DNA of 64,000 nt from Solirubrobacteraceae bacterium (GCA_030447505.1 JAUJOT010000007.1:165787-229786); one strand, 5' to 3'; shown: positions 41,544 through 50,325, counted from the stretch's first letter. Numbers and translations are program-made. Notes: generated by a model from the sequence alone, not told the origin.

Positions 41544-41568
41544 GTGTCCAACAAAGTGTAGACACGTG
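41541..41568. promoter_or_regulatory. Dyad around the cysM -10
   Basis: CATGTGTC (41541-41548) and GACACGTG (41561-41568) form an 8-bp inverted repeat with one mismatch, 12 bp apart. The minus-strand TACACT hexamer (41555-41560) lies inside. A factor bound here would cover the cysM start. No cognate regulator is evident. Confidence 0.35.
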
Positions 41569-41679
41569 CGCCTGTCGCCCTGAAGCGGGCGATGCGCCAT
41601 CTTGTCACCAGCGAACCGCCGCCGCGCGCTTCGCTAGGGTCCGCCCGCCGCTGTCCCGATCTTCAGGTGCGCCTCACGC

Positions 41680-43071
41680 ATGGTCTTCCCGACGGTCCAG
41701 TTCGCAGTCTTCTTTCCGATCGTGCTCGCGCTGTCGTGGGCGCTGATGCGACGCCAGAAGGTCTGGAAGCCGTTCATCCTGACCGCGAGCTACGTCTTCT
41801 ACGCGGCCGCGAACCCGCTGTTCTGCCTGATGATCGCCGGCGTCACGCTCGCCAATCAGGCGTGTGCGCAGCTCATCCACCGCAGCGACGACGCGCGCGT
41901 GCGCAAGCGGATCGTCGTGCTGGCGGTCGCCCTCGACCTCGCGACGCTCGGCGTCTTCAAGTACTACGGCTTCTTCGCGACCGAGATCAACGGGCTGCTC
42001 GACAAGGCCGGGCTCGGTCTGCCGCTGCCGCTGGCGGCGATCGCGCTGCCGATCGGGATCAGCTTCATCATCTTCCAGGCGATCTCGTACACCGTCGACG
42101 TGTACCGCAAGCTGCTGCCGCCGGCCAAGACGATCGACGTGGCGCTGTACCTGAGCTTCTTCCCGCACCTCGTCGCGGGACCGATCGTGCGCGCGCGCGA
42201 GTTCATCCCGCAGCTGGACTCGCCGCGCGATCCGCGCAGGGTCGCCGTCGGCGCCGGCGTCGCGCTGATCCTGATCGGCCTGGTCAAGAAGGTCGCGATC
42301 GCCGACTTCCTCGCGCGCGAGATCGTCGACCCGGTCTTCGGCGTCCCGCAGGCCTACGCCGCGCCCGACGTGATCCTCGCGTCATACGCCTACGCGGTCC
42401 AGATCTACTGTGACTTCTCTGGCTACACGGACATCGCGATCGGCCTCGCGCTGCTGATGGGCTTCGTCTTCCCGCAGAACTTCGACCGCCCCTACCGCGC
42501 CGCGAGCTTCGGCGAGTTCTGGCGCCGCTGGCACATGACGCTGTCGCGCTTCTTGCGCGACTTCCTCTACATCCCGCTGGGCGGCAACCGCGGCGGGAGG
42601 TGGAAGACCGTGCGCAACCTGATGATCACGATGGTCCTCGGCGGGCTGTGGCACGGCGCGGCGTGGGGCTTCGTGCTGTGGGGCGCGATCCATGGCGCGG
42701 CGCTCGTCGTCGAGCACCAGTTCCGCGGGCGCGTGAAGCTGCCGCGCTGGCTGGGCTGGGCGCTCGTGTTCCACATCGTCGTGCTCGCCTGGATCCCATT
42801 CCGCGCGCCCGACCTCGGGCTCGCCGCGTCGTACGTCTCGCGCCTCGCCGAATGGGGCCCGGCGACGCTGTGGACGGCCCCCGTCGTGATCGTCACGTTC
42901 CTCGTCGTCGCCCTGCAGCTCGCGCCGGCGCGGCCGATGGACGCGCTGCGCGTGCGCTTCGAGCGGCTGCATCCGGCCGCCCTCGGCGCGAGCATGGCGA
43001 GCGTGATCCTGCTCGTCGCCGCGACCGTGTCCAGCCAGGGCGTGCCACCCTTCATCTACTTTCAGTTCTAG
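41680..43071 (+). CDS. MBOAT family O-acyltransferase (AlgI/DltB type)
   Basis: A 463-residue integral membrane protein with about ten hydrophobic segments. Features are the N-terminal NPLFCLMIAGVTLANQ, LPIGISFIIFQAISYTVDVYR, SFFPHLVAGPIVRA, CDFSGYTDIAIGLA, WRRWHMTLSRFLRDFLYIPLGGNR and the catalytic His in LGGLWHGAAW. Such proteins transfer acyl groups to exported polysaccharides or teichoic acids. The SGNH protein that follows 2 bp on is the usual extracytoplasmic partner. Confidence 0.92.
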   Translation: MVFPTVQFAVFFPIVLALSWALMRRQKVWKPFILTASYVFYAAANPLFCLMIAGVTLANQACAQLIHRSDDARVRKRIVVLAVALDLATLGVFKYYGFFATEINGLLDKAGLGLPLPLAAIALPIGISFIIFQAISYTVDVYRKLLPPAKTIDVALYLSFFPHLVAGPIVRAREFIPQLDSPRDPRRVAVGAGVALILIGLVKKVAIADFLAREIVDPVFGVPQAYAAPDVILASYAYAVQIYCDFSGYTDIAIGLALLMGFVFPQNFDRPYRAASFGEFWRRWHMTLSRFLRDFLYIPLGGNRGGRWKTVRNLMITMVLGGLWHGAAWGFVLWGAIHGAALVVEHQFRGRVKLPRWLGWALVFHIVVLAWIPFRAPDLGLAASYVSRLAEWGPATLWTAPVVIVTFLVVALQLAPARPMDALRVRFERLHPAALGASMASVILLVAATVSSQGVPPFIYFQF

Positions 43072-43073
43072 AG

Positions 43074-44129
43074 ATGTCCACCGTCGAACGCGATCCCTTC
43101 ATCCTCGACCGCCCGACCGGCCGCAGCCTGCGCGCGCGCGACGCGATCGCCTGCGTACTCGTCGCGGCCCTGCTGCTGCTCGTCGTCGAGGGCGCGTCGA
43201 TTCGCAGCACCGGCGAGAAGATGGACCCCGGTCTGGAGCGCAGCGTCGTGCTCGCCGTCGGGCATCCCGCCGGCTGGCTCGCCGACCGCCTGCCGTTCGC
43301 GGCCGCCGCCGACAAGGTCACCGCGTCCCTGTCGCCCGACGACGACCTGACGGGCGAGGGCGGCTTCAACGCCGCGCCGGTCGCGGCCCCCGCCGCCGCT
43401 GCGGGCGCCGCCGCGGGCGGCGGCGCCCGCATCGCGATCACGACCGACTCCTTCGATCCGGTCGAGCTCGGCGTCAAGCCGGCGAAGCTGCCCCAGCTCG
43501 AGACCCTGCTCGTGACGGGAGACTCGCTCGCCCAGCCGCTGGACGTGCAGCTCGCCCGGAGCCTGGCCTCCGACGGCGTGCAGACCGTGCGTGCCGCGCA
43601 CCTCGGCACCGGGATCTCGAAGACCGACATCGTCGACTGGGGGCTGCTCTCGACGCAGCAGGCCAAGGACCGAAAGCCCGATGCGGTCGTGATGTTCATG
43701 GGCGCCAACGAGGGCTTCCCCTTCCCCGGCAGCGGCGGCGAGGCGATCGAGTGCTGCGGGCCGGAATGGGCGGTCGTCTACGCGACGCGCGCGCGGCGGA
43801 TGATGGACACCTACCGGCGCGGCGGCGCGGCGCGCGTGTACTGGCTGACGCTGCCGCTGCCGCGCGACGCGCGCCTGCAGGAGATCGCGCGTGCGGTCAA
43901 CGCCGCGATCGCGGTCGCGGCGCAGCCGTTTCGCTCCCAGGTGCGCGTGCTCGACATGACGAGCGTGTTCACGCCGGGCGGGCGCTACCGCGCCGCGCAG
44001 GACGTCGGCGGTCGCGAGACGATCGTGCGCCGGCCGGACGGCATCCACCTCAACGACGCGGGAGCGAAGATCGCGATGGGAATCGTGCTCGAGCGCCTGC
44101 GCGCGGACTTCGAGTCGCTGGGCGCGTAG
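43074..44129 (+). CDS. SGNH/DUF459-type hydrolase-like protein, MBOAT partner
   Basis: The 351-residue protein has one membrane helix near residue 20-40, an Ala/Gly-rich linker (about 100-125), and a GDSL-like domain. The catalytic-site motifs are LLVTGDSLAQPL (Ser), FMGANEGFP (Asn region) and DGIHLNDAGAKIA (Asp/His). With the membrane MBOAT just ahead it would complete an acyl-transfer pathway for a surface polymer, as in alginate acetylation systems. Polymer identity is unknown. Confidence 0.82.
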   Translation: MSTVERDPFILDRPTGRSLRARDAIACVLVAALLLLVVEGASIRSTGEKMDPGLERSVVLAVGHPAGWLADRLPFAAAADKVTASLSPDDDLTGEGGFNAAPVAAPAAAAGAAAGGGARIAITTDSFDPVELGVKPAKLPQLETLLVTGDSLAQPLDVQLARSLASDGVQTVRAAHLGTGISKTDIVDWGLLSTQQAKDRKPDAVVMFMGANEGFPFPGSGGEAIECCGPEWAVVYATRARRMMDTYRRGGAARVYWLTLPLPRDARLQEIARAVNAAIAVAAQPFRSQVRVLDMTSVFTPGGRYRAAQDVGGRETIVRRPDGIHLNDAGAKIAMGIVLERLRADFESLGA

Positions 44130-44211
44130 CGCGTCCTCGCGCGAGAAGACCCGCTTGCATGCGAGTCGCGGTCGTCCGCCGGCCGCGGGCGACGCGCTGG
44201 TCGAGCAGGCG

Positions 44212-44484
44212 TCAGCCGCCGGCCATCGCCGGCAGGATCACCAGCACGTCGCCGTCGCCGACCGCGGTGTCCAGGCCGCCGAGCACGCGCACGTCCTCGT
44301 CATTGAGGTAGACGTTGACGTAGCGGTTCAGCTCGCCGCCCTCGGCGAAGATCTGCGTCTGCGTTGCCGGATGCTGGTCTGCGAGCGAGCGCAGGACGTC
44401 GCCGACGTTCTCGCCGTCGGCGTCGACCTCCTTGACGCCGCCGACCGACGGGCGCAGGACTGGTGGGATGCGTACGGTGGCCAT
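44212..44484 (-). CDS. cysO: Sulfur carrier protein CysO (ThiS/MoaD family)
   Basis: A 90-residue beta-grasp protein ending in Gly-Gly (ILPAMAGG). The sequence closely follows M. tuberculosis CysO as I remember it: VRIPPVLRPSVGGVK at the start and NVYLNDEDVRVLGGLDTAVGDGD late. The terminal glycine is adenylylated and thiocarboxylated, then delivers sulfide to CysM; Mec cleaves the CysO-cysteine adduct. It lies 13 nt downstream of the activating enzyme gene, on the same strand. Confidence 0.9.
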   Translation of the reverse strand: MATVRIPPVLRPSVGGVKEVDADGENVGDVLRSLADQHPATQTQIFAEGGELNRYVNVYLNDEDVRVLGGLDTAVGDGDVLVILPAMAGG

Positions 44485-44497
44485 AGGACGCGGCAGA

Positions 44498-45700
44498 CTA
44501 GCCCGCGGCGGCGCAGAACGCCTCGTAGTCCGGGAAGACGCCGAGCTCTTCGTCGGAGATCTCGTCCGGCTCGCGTGAGCAGATGGCGCACTCGGGGTCG
44601 CGGCGCACCTTCAGCTCGGTGAACGTCGCGCCGAGCGCCTCGTAGAGCAGCAGGCGACCGATCAGCGGCTCGCCGGCGCCCGTGATGAGCTTGATGACCT
44701 CGGTGGCCTGCAGCAGGCCCATCGTGCCGGGCAGCACGCCGAGCACGCCGTTGGCGCCGCAGCTCGGCGCGAGCTCGGCCGGCGGCGGCACCGGGTACAG
44801 GCAGCGGTAGCACGGTCCCTCGTAGGGCGCGAAGACCGAGAGCTGGCCGTCGAAGCCGAGGATCGAGGCGCTGACGACCGGGATCCTCAGGCGTACGCTG
44901 GCGTCGTTGAGCAGGTAGCGCGTCGGGAAGTTGTCGACGCCGTCGACGATCACGTCGTAGCCCTCGATGATCTCGCGGATGTTCGAGGAGTCCAGGCGGG
45001 TCTCGTACTTGACGACCTCGACGTCGGGGTTGATCGCGTTCATCGACTCCTGCGCGGAGTCGACCTTCGACGTTCCGATCCGGTCGGTCGTGTGGATGAC
45101 CTGGCGCTGGAGGTTGGAGAGGTCGACGACATCGTCGTCGACGATCCCGATCGTGCCGATGCCGGCGGCCGCGAGGTACAGCGCGGTCGGCGAGCCGAGA
45201 CCGCCGGCGCCGAGCAGCAGGACCTTCGCGTCGAGCATCTTCTGCTGGCCCTCGGGGCCGATCTCCGGCACGAGCATGTGGCGGCTGTAGCGCTCGCGCT
45301 GCTCGGGCGTCATGACCTTCGGGACCTCGACCTTGTAGCCGCGGTCCTTCCACAGCGTGTAGCCGCCCGTCATCGACTCGACGCTCTCGTAGCCGAGCTC
45401 CTCCAGCGTCTTGGCGGCGAGCGCCGAGCGGTTGCCCGAGGCGCAGTACAGGACCACGCGCTGCGAGCGGTCGGGAACGGCGCCCTCGATGCGCGACTCG
45501 AGATGACCGCGCGGCACGTGCTTGGCACCCGGGATCAGGCCGCGCTCGACCTCATCGTTCTCGCGCACGTCGATCAGCGCGATCGGGCCTGCGCCGTTGC
45601 CGCTGCCGGCGCCAGACAGCATCTCGTGGACTTCGCCCGGATCGACCTGGGCGATCTGGCTCTTGATCTGGCGGATGAACTCCGCGCCGGACGGACTCAC
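44498..45700 (-). CDS. moeZ: Rhodanese-ThiF/MoeB activating enzyme (MoeZ type, reversed domain order)
   Basis: A 400-residue protein with a rhodanese domain first (about 15-125; catalytic Cys86 in LYCASGNRS) and an E1-like adenylyltransferase second (about 130-390; LLLGAGGLGSP near 162-171, VDGVDNFPTRYL, zinc Cys pairs CYRC and CAIC, and SCGANGVLG). It would activate CysO, and possibly MoaD, and load sulfur. In characterised MoeZ/MoeBR proteins the rhodanese is at the C-terminus; here the order is inverted. The GTG start at 45700 is preceded by GAGGAGA. Confidence 0.9.
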   Translation of the reverse strand: MSPSGAEFIRQIKSQIAQVDPGEVHEMLSGAGSGNGAGPIALIDVRENDEVERGLIPGAKHVPRGHLESRIEGAVPDRSQRVVLYCASGNRSALAAKTLEELGYESVESMTGGYTLWKDRGYKVEVPKVMTPEQRERYSRHMLVPEIGPEGQQKMLDAKVLLLGAGGLGSPTALYLAAAGIGTIGIVDDDVVDLSNLQRQVIHTTDRIGTSKVDSAQESMNAINPDVEVVKYETRLDSSNIREIIEGYDVIVDGVDNFPTRYLLNDASVRLRIPVVSASILGFDGQLSVFAPYEGPCYRCLYPVPPPAELAPSCGANGVLGVLPGTMGLLQATEVIKLITGAGEPLIGRLLLYEALGATFTELKVRRDPECAICSREPDEISDEELGVFPDYEAFCAAAG

Positions 45701-45820
45701 ACGAATCTCCTCAAAGGTGGTCGGGCTTCGCTGCTTCAGAAAGTGTAGCGGCGACGATCTGCCCAATTGTGCCGTGTCCAGGACGCGCGCTTGCGCCGAC
45801 TACGCGTCGACGACGCCGAA

Positions 45821-45851
45821 AGGGGCGTCCCGCGCTGTGCGGGACGCCCTT
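45821..45851. other. Strong hairpin in the divergent moeZ/kinase region
   Basis: A 13-bp stem (45821-45833 pairing with 45839-45851, one G-T pair) has a 5-nt loop. It looks like an intrinsic terminator but lies between divergent genes, 120 bp ahead of the kinase ATG and 121 bp ahead of the moeZ GTG, so it is not at any gene end. It may be a leader attenuator, an mRNA stabiliser or a barrier between promoters. Confidence 0.7.
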
Positions 45852-45940
45852 CTCGCGGTCTGAGGCAGGACGTTCGTGGAGGGTTGCTGCACGAGAAGTA
45901 TCGGATACCGCGGCCGCTGCCGACATCGGGTCCAGACCCC

Positions 45941-46927
45941 ATGCGAAGAACCGCACTGCTCTCGCAGGTGTTGGCCGTCAACACCCTGCTCGTCGTCGCG
46001 ACCGTGTTCGCGGCGAGCGTCGCCGCGCGTCTGGACCTGAGCGACGCGTCGGGCGCGCGCCAGTTCCTCGTGCTCGTCGCGGCGATCCTCGCGACGCTGC
46101 TGGCCAACAACTTCGTCATGCGCCGCCGCTTCGCCCCGCTGGAGTCGCTGACGCGGACGATGGAGTGCGTCGACCTCACGATCCCTGGCATCCGCGCGCA
46201 GCCCCAGCACGGGGAGCCGGCCGACGTCGCGCGCCTGCGCCAGGCCTTCAACCTCATGCTCTCGCGCCTGGAGTCCGAGCGCAGCGGCAGCGCGACCGCC
46301 GTGCTGCGCGCCCAGGAGGCCGAGCGCGCGCGCGTCGCGCGCGACCTGCACGACGAGGTCAACCAGGCGCTTGCCGCGGTGTCGCTGCGCCTCGCGGCGA
46401 CCGCCGAGCATGCGCCGCCGGAGTTCGCCGAGGAGCTGGCGGAGACCCAGCGCCTCGCGGGGCAGGCGATGCAGGAGCTGCTCGGCCTCGCGCGCGAGCT
46501 GCGCCCCTCGGCGCTCGACGACCACGGCCTGCTGCCGGCGCTGCGCACCCAGGTGCGGCTGTTCGGCGAGCGCTGGGGCATCCCGGCGCGCTTCGCCGCC
46601 GACGGCACGCGCCCGCTGCTCGGCGAGTTCGAGCAGCTCGTCGTCTACCGCGTCGTGCAGGAGGCGCTGTCGAACATCGCCCGCCACGCGCACGCCGAGA
46701 ACGTGAAGGTCACCGTCATGGGCTGCAACGGCGCGCAAGTCAAGGTGTCGGTCATCGACGACGGCGTCGGCCTCGCACCCGAGCGCGTGCGCGACGGCGG
46801 CTCGGGGCTCGTCGGCATGCGCGAGCGGGCACTGCTCGCCGGCGCTCGCCTCGAGATCGTGCCGACGGCGGGCGGCGGCACGACCGTGGAGCTCACCGTG
46901 CGCGCCCGAGGGGCGCGATCGTCATGA
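45941..46927 (+). CDS. NarL-system sensor histidine kinase
   Basis: A 328-residue membrane kinase. Two N-terminal membrane segments (about 8-28 and 40-60) precede a HAMP-like linker, a HisKA_3 domain with the phosphorylated His137 in ARVARDLHDEVNQAL and a GHKL ATPase (QEALSNIARHAHAENV, DDGVGLAPE, SGLVGMRERA, GGGTTVEL). There is no large outside sensor domain, so the signal is probably felt in the membrane. The response regulator gene follows by 55 bp. Confidence 0.92.
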   Translation: MRRTALLSQVLAVNTLLVVATVFAASVAARLDLSDASGARQFLVLVAAILATLLANNFVMRRRFAPLESLTRTMECVDLTIPGIRAQPQHGEPADVARLRQAFNLMLSRLESERSGSATAVLRAQEAERARVARDLHDEVNQALAAVSLRLAATAEHAPPEFAEELAETQRLAGQAMQELLGLARELRPSALDDHGLLPALRTQVRLFGERWGIPARFAADGTRPLLGEFEQLVVYRVVQEALSNIARHAHAENVKVTVMGCNGAQVKVSVIDDGVGLAPERVRDGGSGLVGMRERALLAGARLEIVPTAGGGTTVELTVRARGARSS

Positions 46928-46982
46928 CAGCGCGTCATGGCTCGACCGTCGTCGCCGCCGAGCCGGAAGGTCGGTTCTCGCG

Positions 46983-47615
46983 ATGAGGCTGCTGATCGCC
47001 GACGACCACGGGATCGTGCGCGGCGGGCTGCGGCTGCTGCTCGACCGCCAGCCCGACATGGAGGTGGTCGCCGAGGCCGGCGACGGCGTCGAGGCCGTCC
47101 GGATCGCGCTGCGCGAGCGGCCCGACATCTGCGTGCTCGACGTCTCGATGCCGCGCATGACCGGACTGCAGGCGACCGTCGAGATCAGGACGCACGCACC
47201 GGAGGTCGCGGTCCTCGTGCTCTCGATGTACGACGACGAGCGCTACCTCTTCGAGGCGCTGCAGGCCGGCGCCGCCGGCTACATCCTCAAGCAGGAGGCC
47301 GACGGCGCGCTCGTCGACGCCGTGCGGGCGGTGGCGCGCGGCGAGCCGTTCATGACGAACGCCGCCGAGCCGTCGCTGCTGCGCGAGTGGATGGCCGACG
47401 ACAGCACCGGCCCAGTCGAGCCGCTGACGCTGCGCGAGCGCGAGGTGCTCAAGCTGATCGCCGAGGCGTACACGAACAAGGCGATCGCCGACACGCTGCA
47501 CCTCTCGGAGAAGACGATCGAGTCGCACCGCGCCAACCTGATGCGCAAGCTCGAGATGCGCGACCGCGTCGAGCTCGTGCGCTACGCGATCCGCCGCGGG
47601 CTGATCGAGGCCTGA
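46983..47615 (+). CDS. NarL/FixJ family response regulator
   Basis: A 210-residue regulator. The receiver has IADDHGIVRGGL, phospho-Asp53 in CVLDVSMPRMTG and the Lys in YILKQEADG. The LuxR-type DNA-binding domain is TLREREVLKLIAEAYTNKAIA followed by SEKTIESHRANLMRKL. It is the partner of the kinase just upstream. Its targets may include the SCO1 and membrane genes that follow, but nothing in the sequence proves it. Confidence 0.93.
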   Translation: MRLLIADDHGIVRGGLRLLLDRQPDMEVVAEAGDGVEAVRIALRERPDICVLDVSMPRMTGLQATVEIRTHAPEVAVLVLSMYDDERYLFEALQAGAAGYILKQEADGALVDAVRAVARGEPFMTNAAEPSLLREWMADDSTGPVEPLTLREREVLKLIAEAYTNKAIADTLHLSEKTIESHRANLMRKLEMRDRVELVRYAIRRGLIEA

Positions 47616-47665
47616 CGCGGCGCCGCCCTACCGGCGCTCGCAGCGGCTGACTACCCTCCCCCGCG

Positions 47666-48334
47666 ATGCCCGCACGCCTGCGTCTTGCCCTGTTCGTCAC
47701 CGGGCTGCTCGCGCTCACCGCGATCGCCGCCGTGCTGCTGTTCGCGGTCGGCGAGAAGGCCGTCCCCGGCTCCGGGAGCTTCGCGGGCGCCACGCGCCCG
47801 CCGGACATCCCGCCCGCCGACTTCGCTGTGCGCGACGAGAACGGCAGGATGCTGCGCCTCAGCGATCTGCGCGGCAAGCCCGTCGTCGTGACGTTCCTCT
47901 ACACGACCTGCGACGACACCTGCCCCGTCACGCTGCAGCAGATCCGGATCGCGCTCGACGATCTCGGCCACGACGTTCCCGTCGTCGCCGTCAGCGTCGA
48001 CCCGGCCAACGACACGCCGCGCCGCGCCCGCAGCTTCGCGCTCGAGCAGAGCATGCAGGGGCGCATGCGCTGGGCGCTCGGCAGCGCGAAGAAGCTGCAG
48101 CGAATCTGGAAGGCATACGGCATCCAGCCGCAGACGGCGAACGCCGAGCACAGCGCCTCCACCGTCCTGCTCGACGCCGGCGGCGTGCAGCGCGTCGGCT
48201 TTGCGACGAGCGTGCTCACACCCGAGGGCCTCGCGCACGACATCGCGCTGCTCGAGCGCGAGCAGCGGGCGGGCGCGAAGACGCCTGCTAGCTCTCCGAC
48301 GGCGGCCGGCGCACGTCGCCGCCCTCGCGCTTGA
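47666..48334 (+). CDS. SCO1/SenC family copper chaperone-like protein
   Basis: A 222-residue thioredoxin-fold protein with an N-terminal membrane helix (ALFVTGLLALTAIAAVLLFAV). The CxxxC copper site is TTCDDTCP (C82, C86), and a His (NAEHSAS) lies where the third ligand is expected. SCO proteins deliver copper to cytochrome oxidase CuA or act as thiol reductants. TACCCT lies 8 nt before the ATG. The 3' end overlaps a convergent small gene by 47 bp. Confidence 0.88.
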   Translation: MPARLRLALFVTGLLALTAIAAVLLFAVGEKAVPGSGSFAGATRPPDIPPADFAVRDENGRMLRLSDLRGKPVVVTFLYTTCDDTCPVTLQQIRIALDDLGHDVPVVAVSVDPANDTPRRARSFALEQSMQGRMRWALGSAKKLQRIWKAYGIQPQTANAEHSASTVLLDAGGVQRVGFATSVLTPEGLAHDIALLEREQRAGAKTPASSPTAAGARRRPRA

Positions 48335-48449
48335 CCTGGCGGCGGTCCTTCATCGACCGGTAGGCGAGCACGGCGACGACGATCAACAGCGGCGCGACGT
48401 AGAGCAGGTTGATCGCCCAGTGGGCGGTGTGCGCGATCGGGAGCGCCAT
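48288..48449 (-). CDS. 53-residue single-pass membrane protein
   Basis: Starting at ATG 48449 (TGATG overlap with the stop of the preceding gene), the peptide begins MALPIAHTAHWAINLL, has one helix (YVAPLLIVVAVLAYRSM) and a charged tail (KDRRQVKREGGDVRRPPSES). A start 27 nt upstream is possible but the one-base overlap favours this one. The coupling suggests it works with the polytopic protein ahead. It overlaps the SCO1 gene tail to tail. Confidence 0.6.
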   Translation of the reverse strand: MALPIAHTAHWAINLLYVAPLLIVVAVLAYRSMKDRRQVKREGGDVRRPPSES

Positions 48450-49873
48450 CAGGAGCTCGCCGCCGACAAGAGCCACAGGCCGAGGAATGTGAAGGAGAGC
48501 ATCACGGCGAGCATCCAGTATTGCGAGCGGGTGGCGCTGCGGCCGTCGCCGAAGGACACGAGCGCGCGGTCATGGGCGAGTACGAGGCCGGCGACGTGGC
48601 CGATCACGAGCGCGCCAACCTGGAAGTACCAGATCCCGTTCGCCGAGAGCCAGGTGTAGTCGACGGTCGCGGTGTTCGTGCCGAAGATGTTCGCTCCGCT
48701 GCCGAGCGGGTCGGAGCTGAGGTACGCGATGCGCTGGCCGTCGAAGGCGAGCAGCGAGAAGTAGTGCGCGAGGACGTACGCCAGGCCGATCGGGACGAGC
48801 GAGTGCGCAAAGCGCCCGGCGAGGCCGTTCGTCGCCCTCGCCGTGCCCGGATCGACGGACTGCATCCCGAGGATGCCGAGGCCGTACAGGCCGGCGACGA
48901 TCAGCACGGCGGCGATCAGGCCGACCGTGAACGTGAGTTCGAGCGCGGTCGCCTGGCCGAAGCCGATGCTGCGCCAGATGTCGCTCAGCGCTGCCGCGAT
49001 CTCGCTCCACGCCGGCGCGCCGGAGAAGCCGTCAAACGACGTCGTCCCGATGATCACGCACAGCAGCGCGACGGTCCCCGGCACGACGTCGAGCGTCGTC
49101 AGCCCGCTCAGCGGCCGGCGGGCGAAGAGCCCCCCTCGCGTCCAGCGCAGCGGCGCGATCCGCGCGAGCAGTCCGAAGTACGCGCCGAAGCCGTCCCCGT
49201 AGCGCGTCCACGTCTCGATCCCGTAGAGGCTCATGCCGACGAGCTGCACGGCAGCGTAGACGAGCGCGAGCACGGCGAGGTTGGCCGGCTCGCCGCGCCC
49301 GGAGTAGACGAGCTCGACCCACGCAAAAGCGAGGATCCCGAACGCCGCCGGCCAGCGCCCGAGCCTCGCCGGATATGCCATCGGCGCCGGCAGCCGGCCC
49401 TGGCTGAGCTTCCCCGCGACCGACGCGACCGCGCGGGCGATCGCGCGCCACGGGTTCAGCGCCTTGAACACGTCGCCGAAGATCGGGCTGACGACCGCGA
49501 GGCCGACCCAGAACAGGACGAAGATGAACGTCGGCGCGAGGTTGTTCGTCGCCGTCTGGTCGCCCGCGAAGCCGGCGAACACGACGAGCGCGAAGAGGGC
49601 CACCCCGATCGCGCCCGCCAGCGGGTCGAGCAACCGCGGGATGGCGGCGACGCGGCGCTCGGCCGGCCGCTCCAGCCGCGGCCTGGGCCACAGCACCGCA
49701 AGCCCGACGAACGACGCGACGAGCACGGCCGTCGCCGCCCAGGCGAACAGCCATTTCGGGATCGGCAGGTCCTCGCGCCCCACGCCTCCGTGCGCGAGAG
49801 CAGCATCTGGCGCCGCCACCAGCGCGAGGCCGACCGCGACGACGAGCAGCGCGAGCAGGCGACGCCGATCCAT
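48449..49873 (-). CDS. Uncharacterised polytopic membrane protein
   Basis: A 474-residue protein with a signal-like N-terminus (LLALLVVAVGLALVAAPDAALAHGG) and about ten to eleven further hydrophobic segments. It has conserved-looking LPIPKWLFAWAA, TNNLAPTFIFVLFWVGL and NPWRAIAR segments. Similar actinobacterial proteins are sometimes labelled fenitrothion hydrolase, a label I would not rely on. It lies near the SCO1, redoxin and kinase genes, which hints at a redox or metal-related membrane role, not more. Confidence 0.65.
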   Translation of the reverse strand: MDRRRLLALLVVAVGLALVAAPDAALAHGGVGREDLPIPKWLFAWAATAVLVASFVGLAVLWPRPRLERPAERRVAAIPRLLDPLAGAIGVALFALVVFAGFAGDQTATNNLAPTFIFVLFWVGLAVVSPIFGDVFKALNPWRAIARAVASVAGKLSQGRLPAPMAYPARLGRWPAAFGILAFAWVELVYSGRGEPANLAVLALVYAAVQLVGMSLYGIETWTRYGDGFGAYFGLLARIAPLRWTRGGLFARRPLSGLTTLDVVPGTVALLCVIIGTTSFDGFSGAPAWSEIAAALSDIWRSIGFGQATALELTFTVGLIAAVLIVAGLYGLGILGMQSVDPGTARATNGLAGRFAHSLVPIGLAYVLAHYFSLLAFDGQRIAYLSSDPLGSGANIFGTNTATVDYTWLSANGIWYFQVGALVIGHVAGLVLAHDRALVSFGDGRSATRSQYWMLAVMLSFTFLGLWLLSAASS

Positions 49874-49927
49874 TGCTCGTGAGTCTAGGAAGCGCTCGCA
49901 CACGGCGAGACGGCTGCATCGGGCATC

Positions 49928-50296
49928 ATGCGCCCCGTGACGGTCCTCCTGGTCGCCGCCGGCGGGCTGCTCGGCGTTCTCGCCCGCTACGGGCTCGCAA
50001 CCGCCGTCTCTGCCGACGACCAACCGTGGATGATCCTCGCGATCAACCTGGCCGGCTCGTTTCTTCTCGGCGCGGCGCTGCCGTGGAGCGAGCAGCTCTC
50101 CGACGCGGTTCGCAGCGCCATCGCGGTCGGCTTCTGCGGGGGCTTCACGACGTTCTCGACGGTCAGCGTGCAGGTGTTCCTCGATGCGCGCAACGGCGAC
50201 ACGTCCTTGGCGCTGCTCTACCTCGCGGCAACGATCGCCGGCGGCCTGCTCGCGGCGGCGGCCGGCTTCTACACCGGTCGCGCGCTCGCTCCGTAG
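49928..50296 (+). CDS. crcB: Fluoride exporter CrcB/FEX
   Basis: A 122-residue protein with four membrane helices. It has the CrcB/Fluc signatures GGLLGVLARYGLA, NLAGSFLLGA and GFCGGFTTFSTVSVQ. These form dimeric fluoride channels. A second crcB copy, common in pairs, is not adjacent. I looked for a fluoride riboswitch in the short upstream gap (54 bp) and saw none. Confidence 0.92.
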   Translation: MRPVTVLLVAAGGLLGVLARYGLATAVSADDQPWMILAINLAGSFLLGAALPWSEQLSDAVRSAIAVGFCGGFTTFSTVSVQVFLDARNGDTSLALLYLAATIAGGLLAAAAGFYTGRALAP

Positions 50297-50325
50297 CTAT
50301 CGGCGGGGCGCCGCGCGGGCCTACG

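Noticed and set aside
49874..49927. Fluoride riboswitch ahead of crcB
   Set aside because: The gap is only 54 bp and lacks the conserved riboswitch segments.
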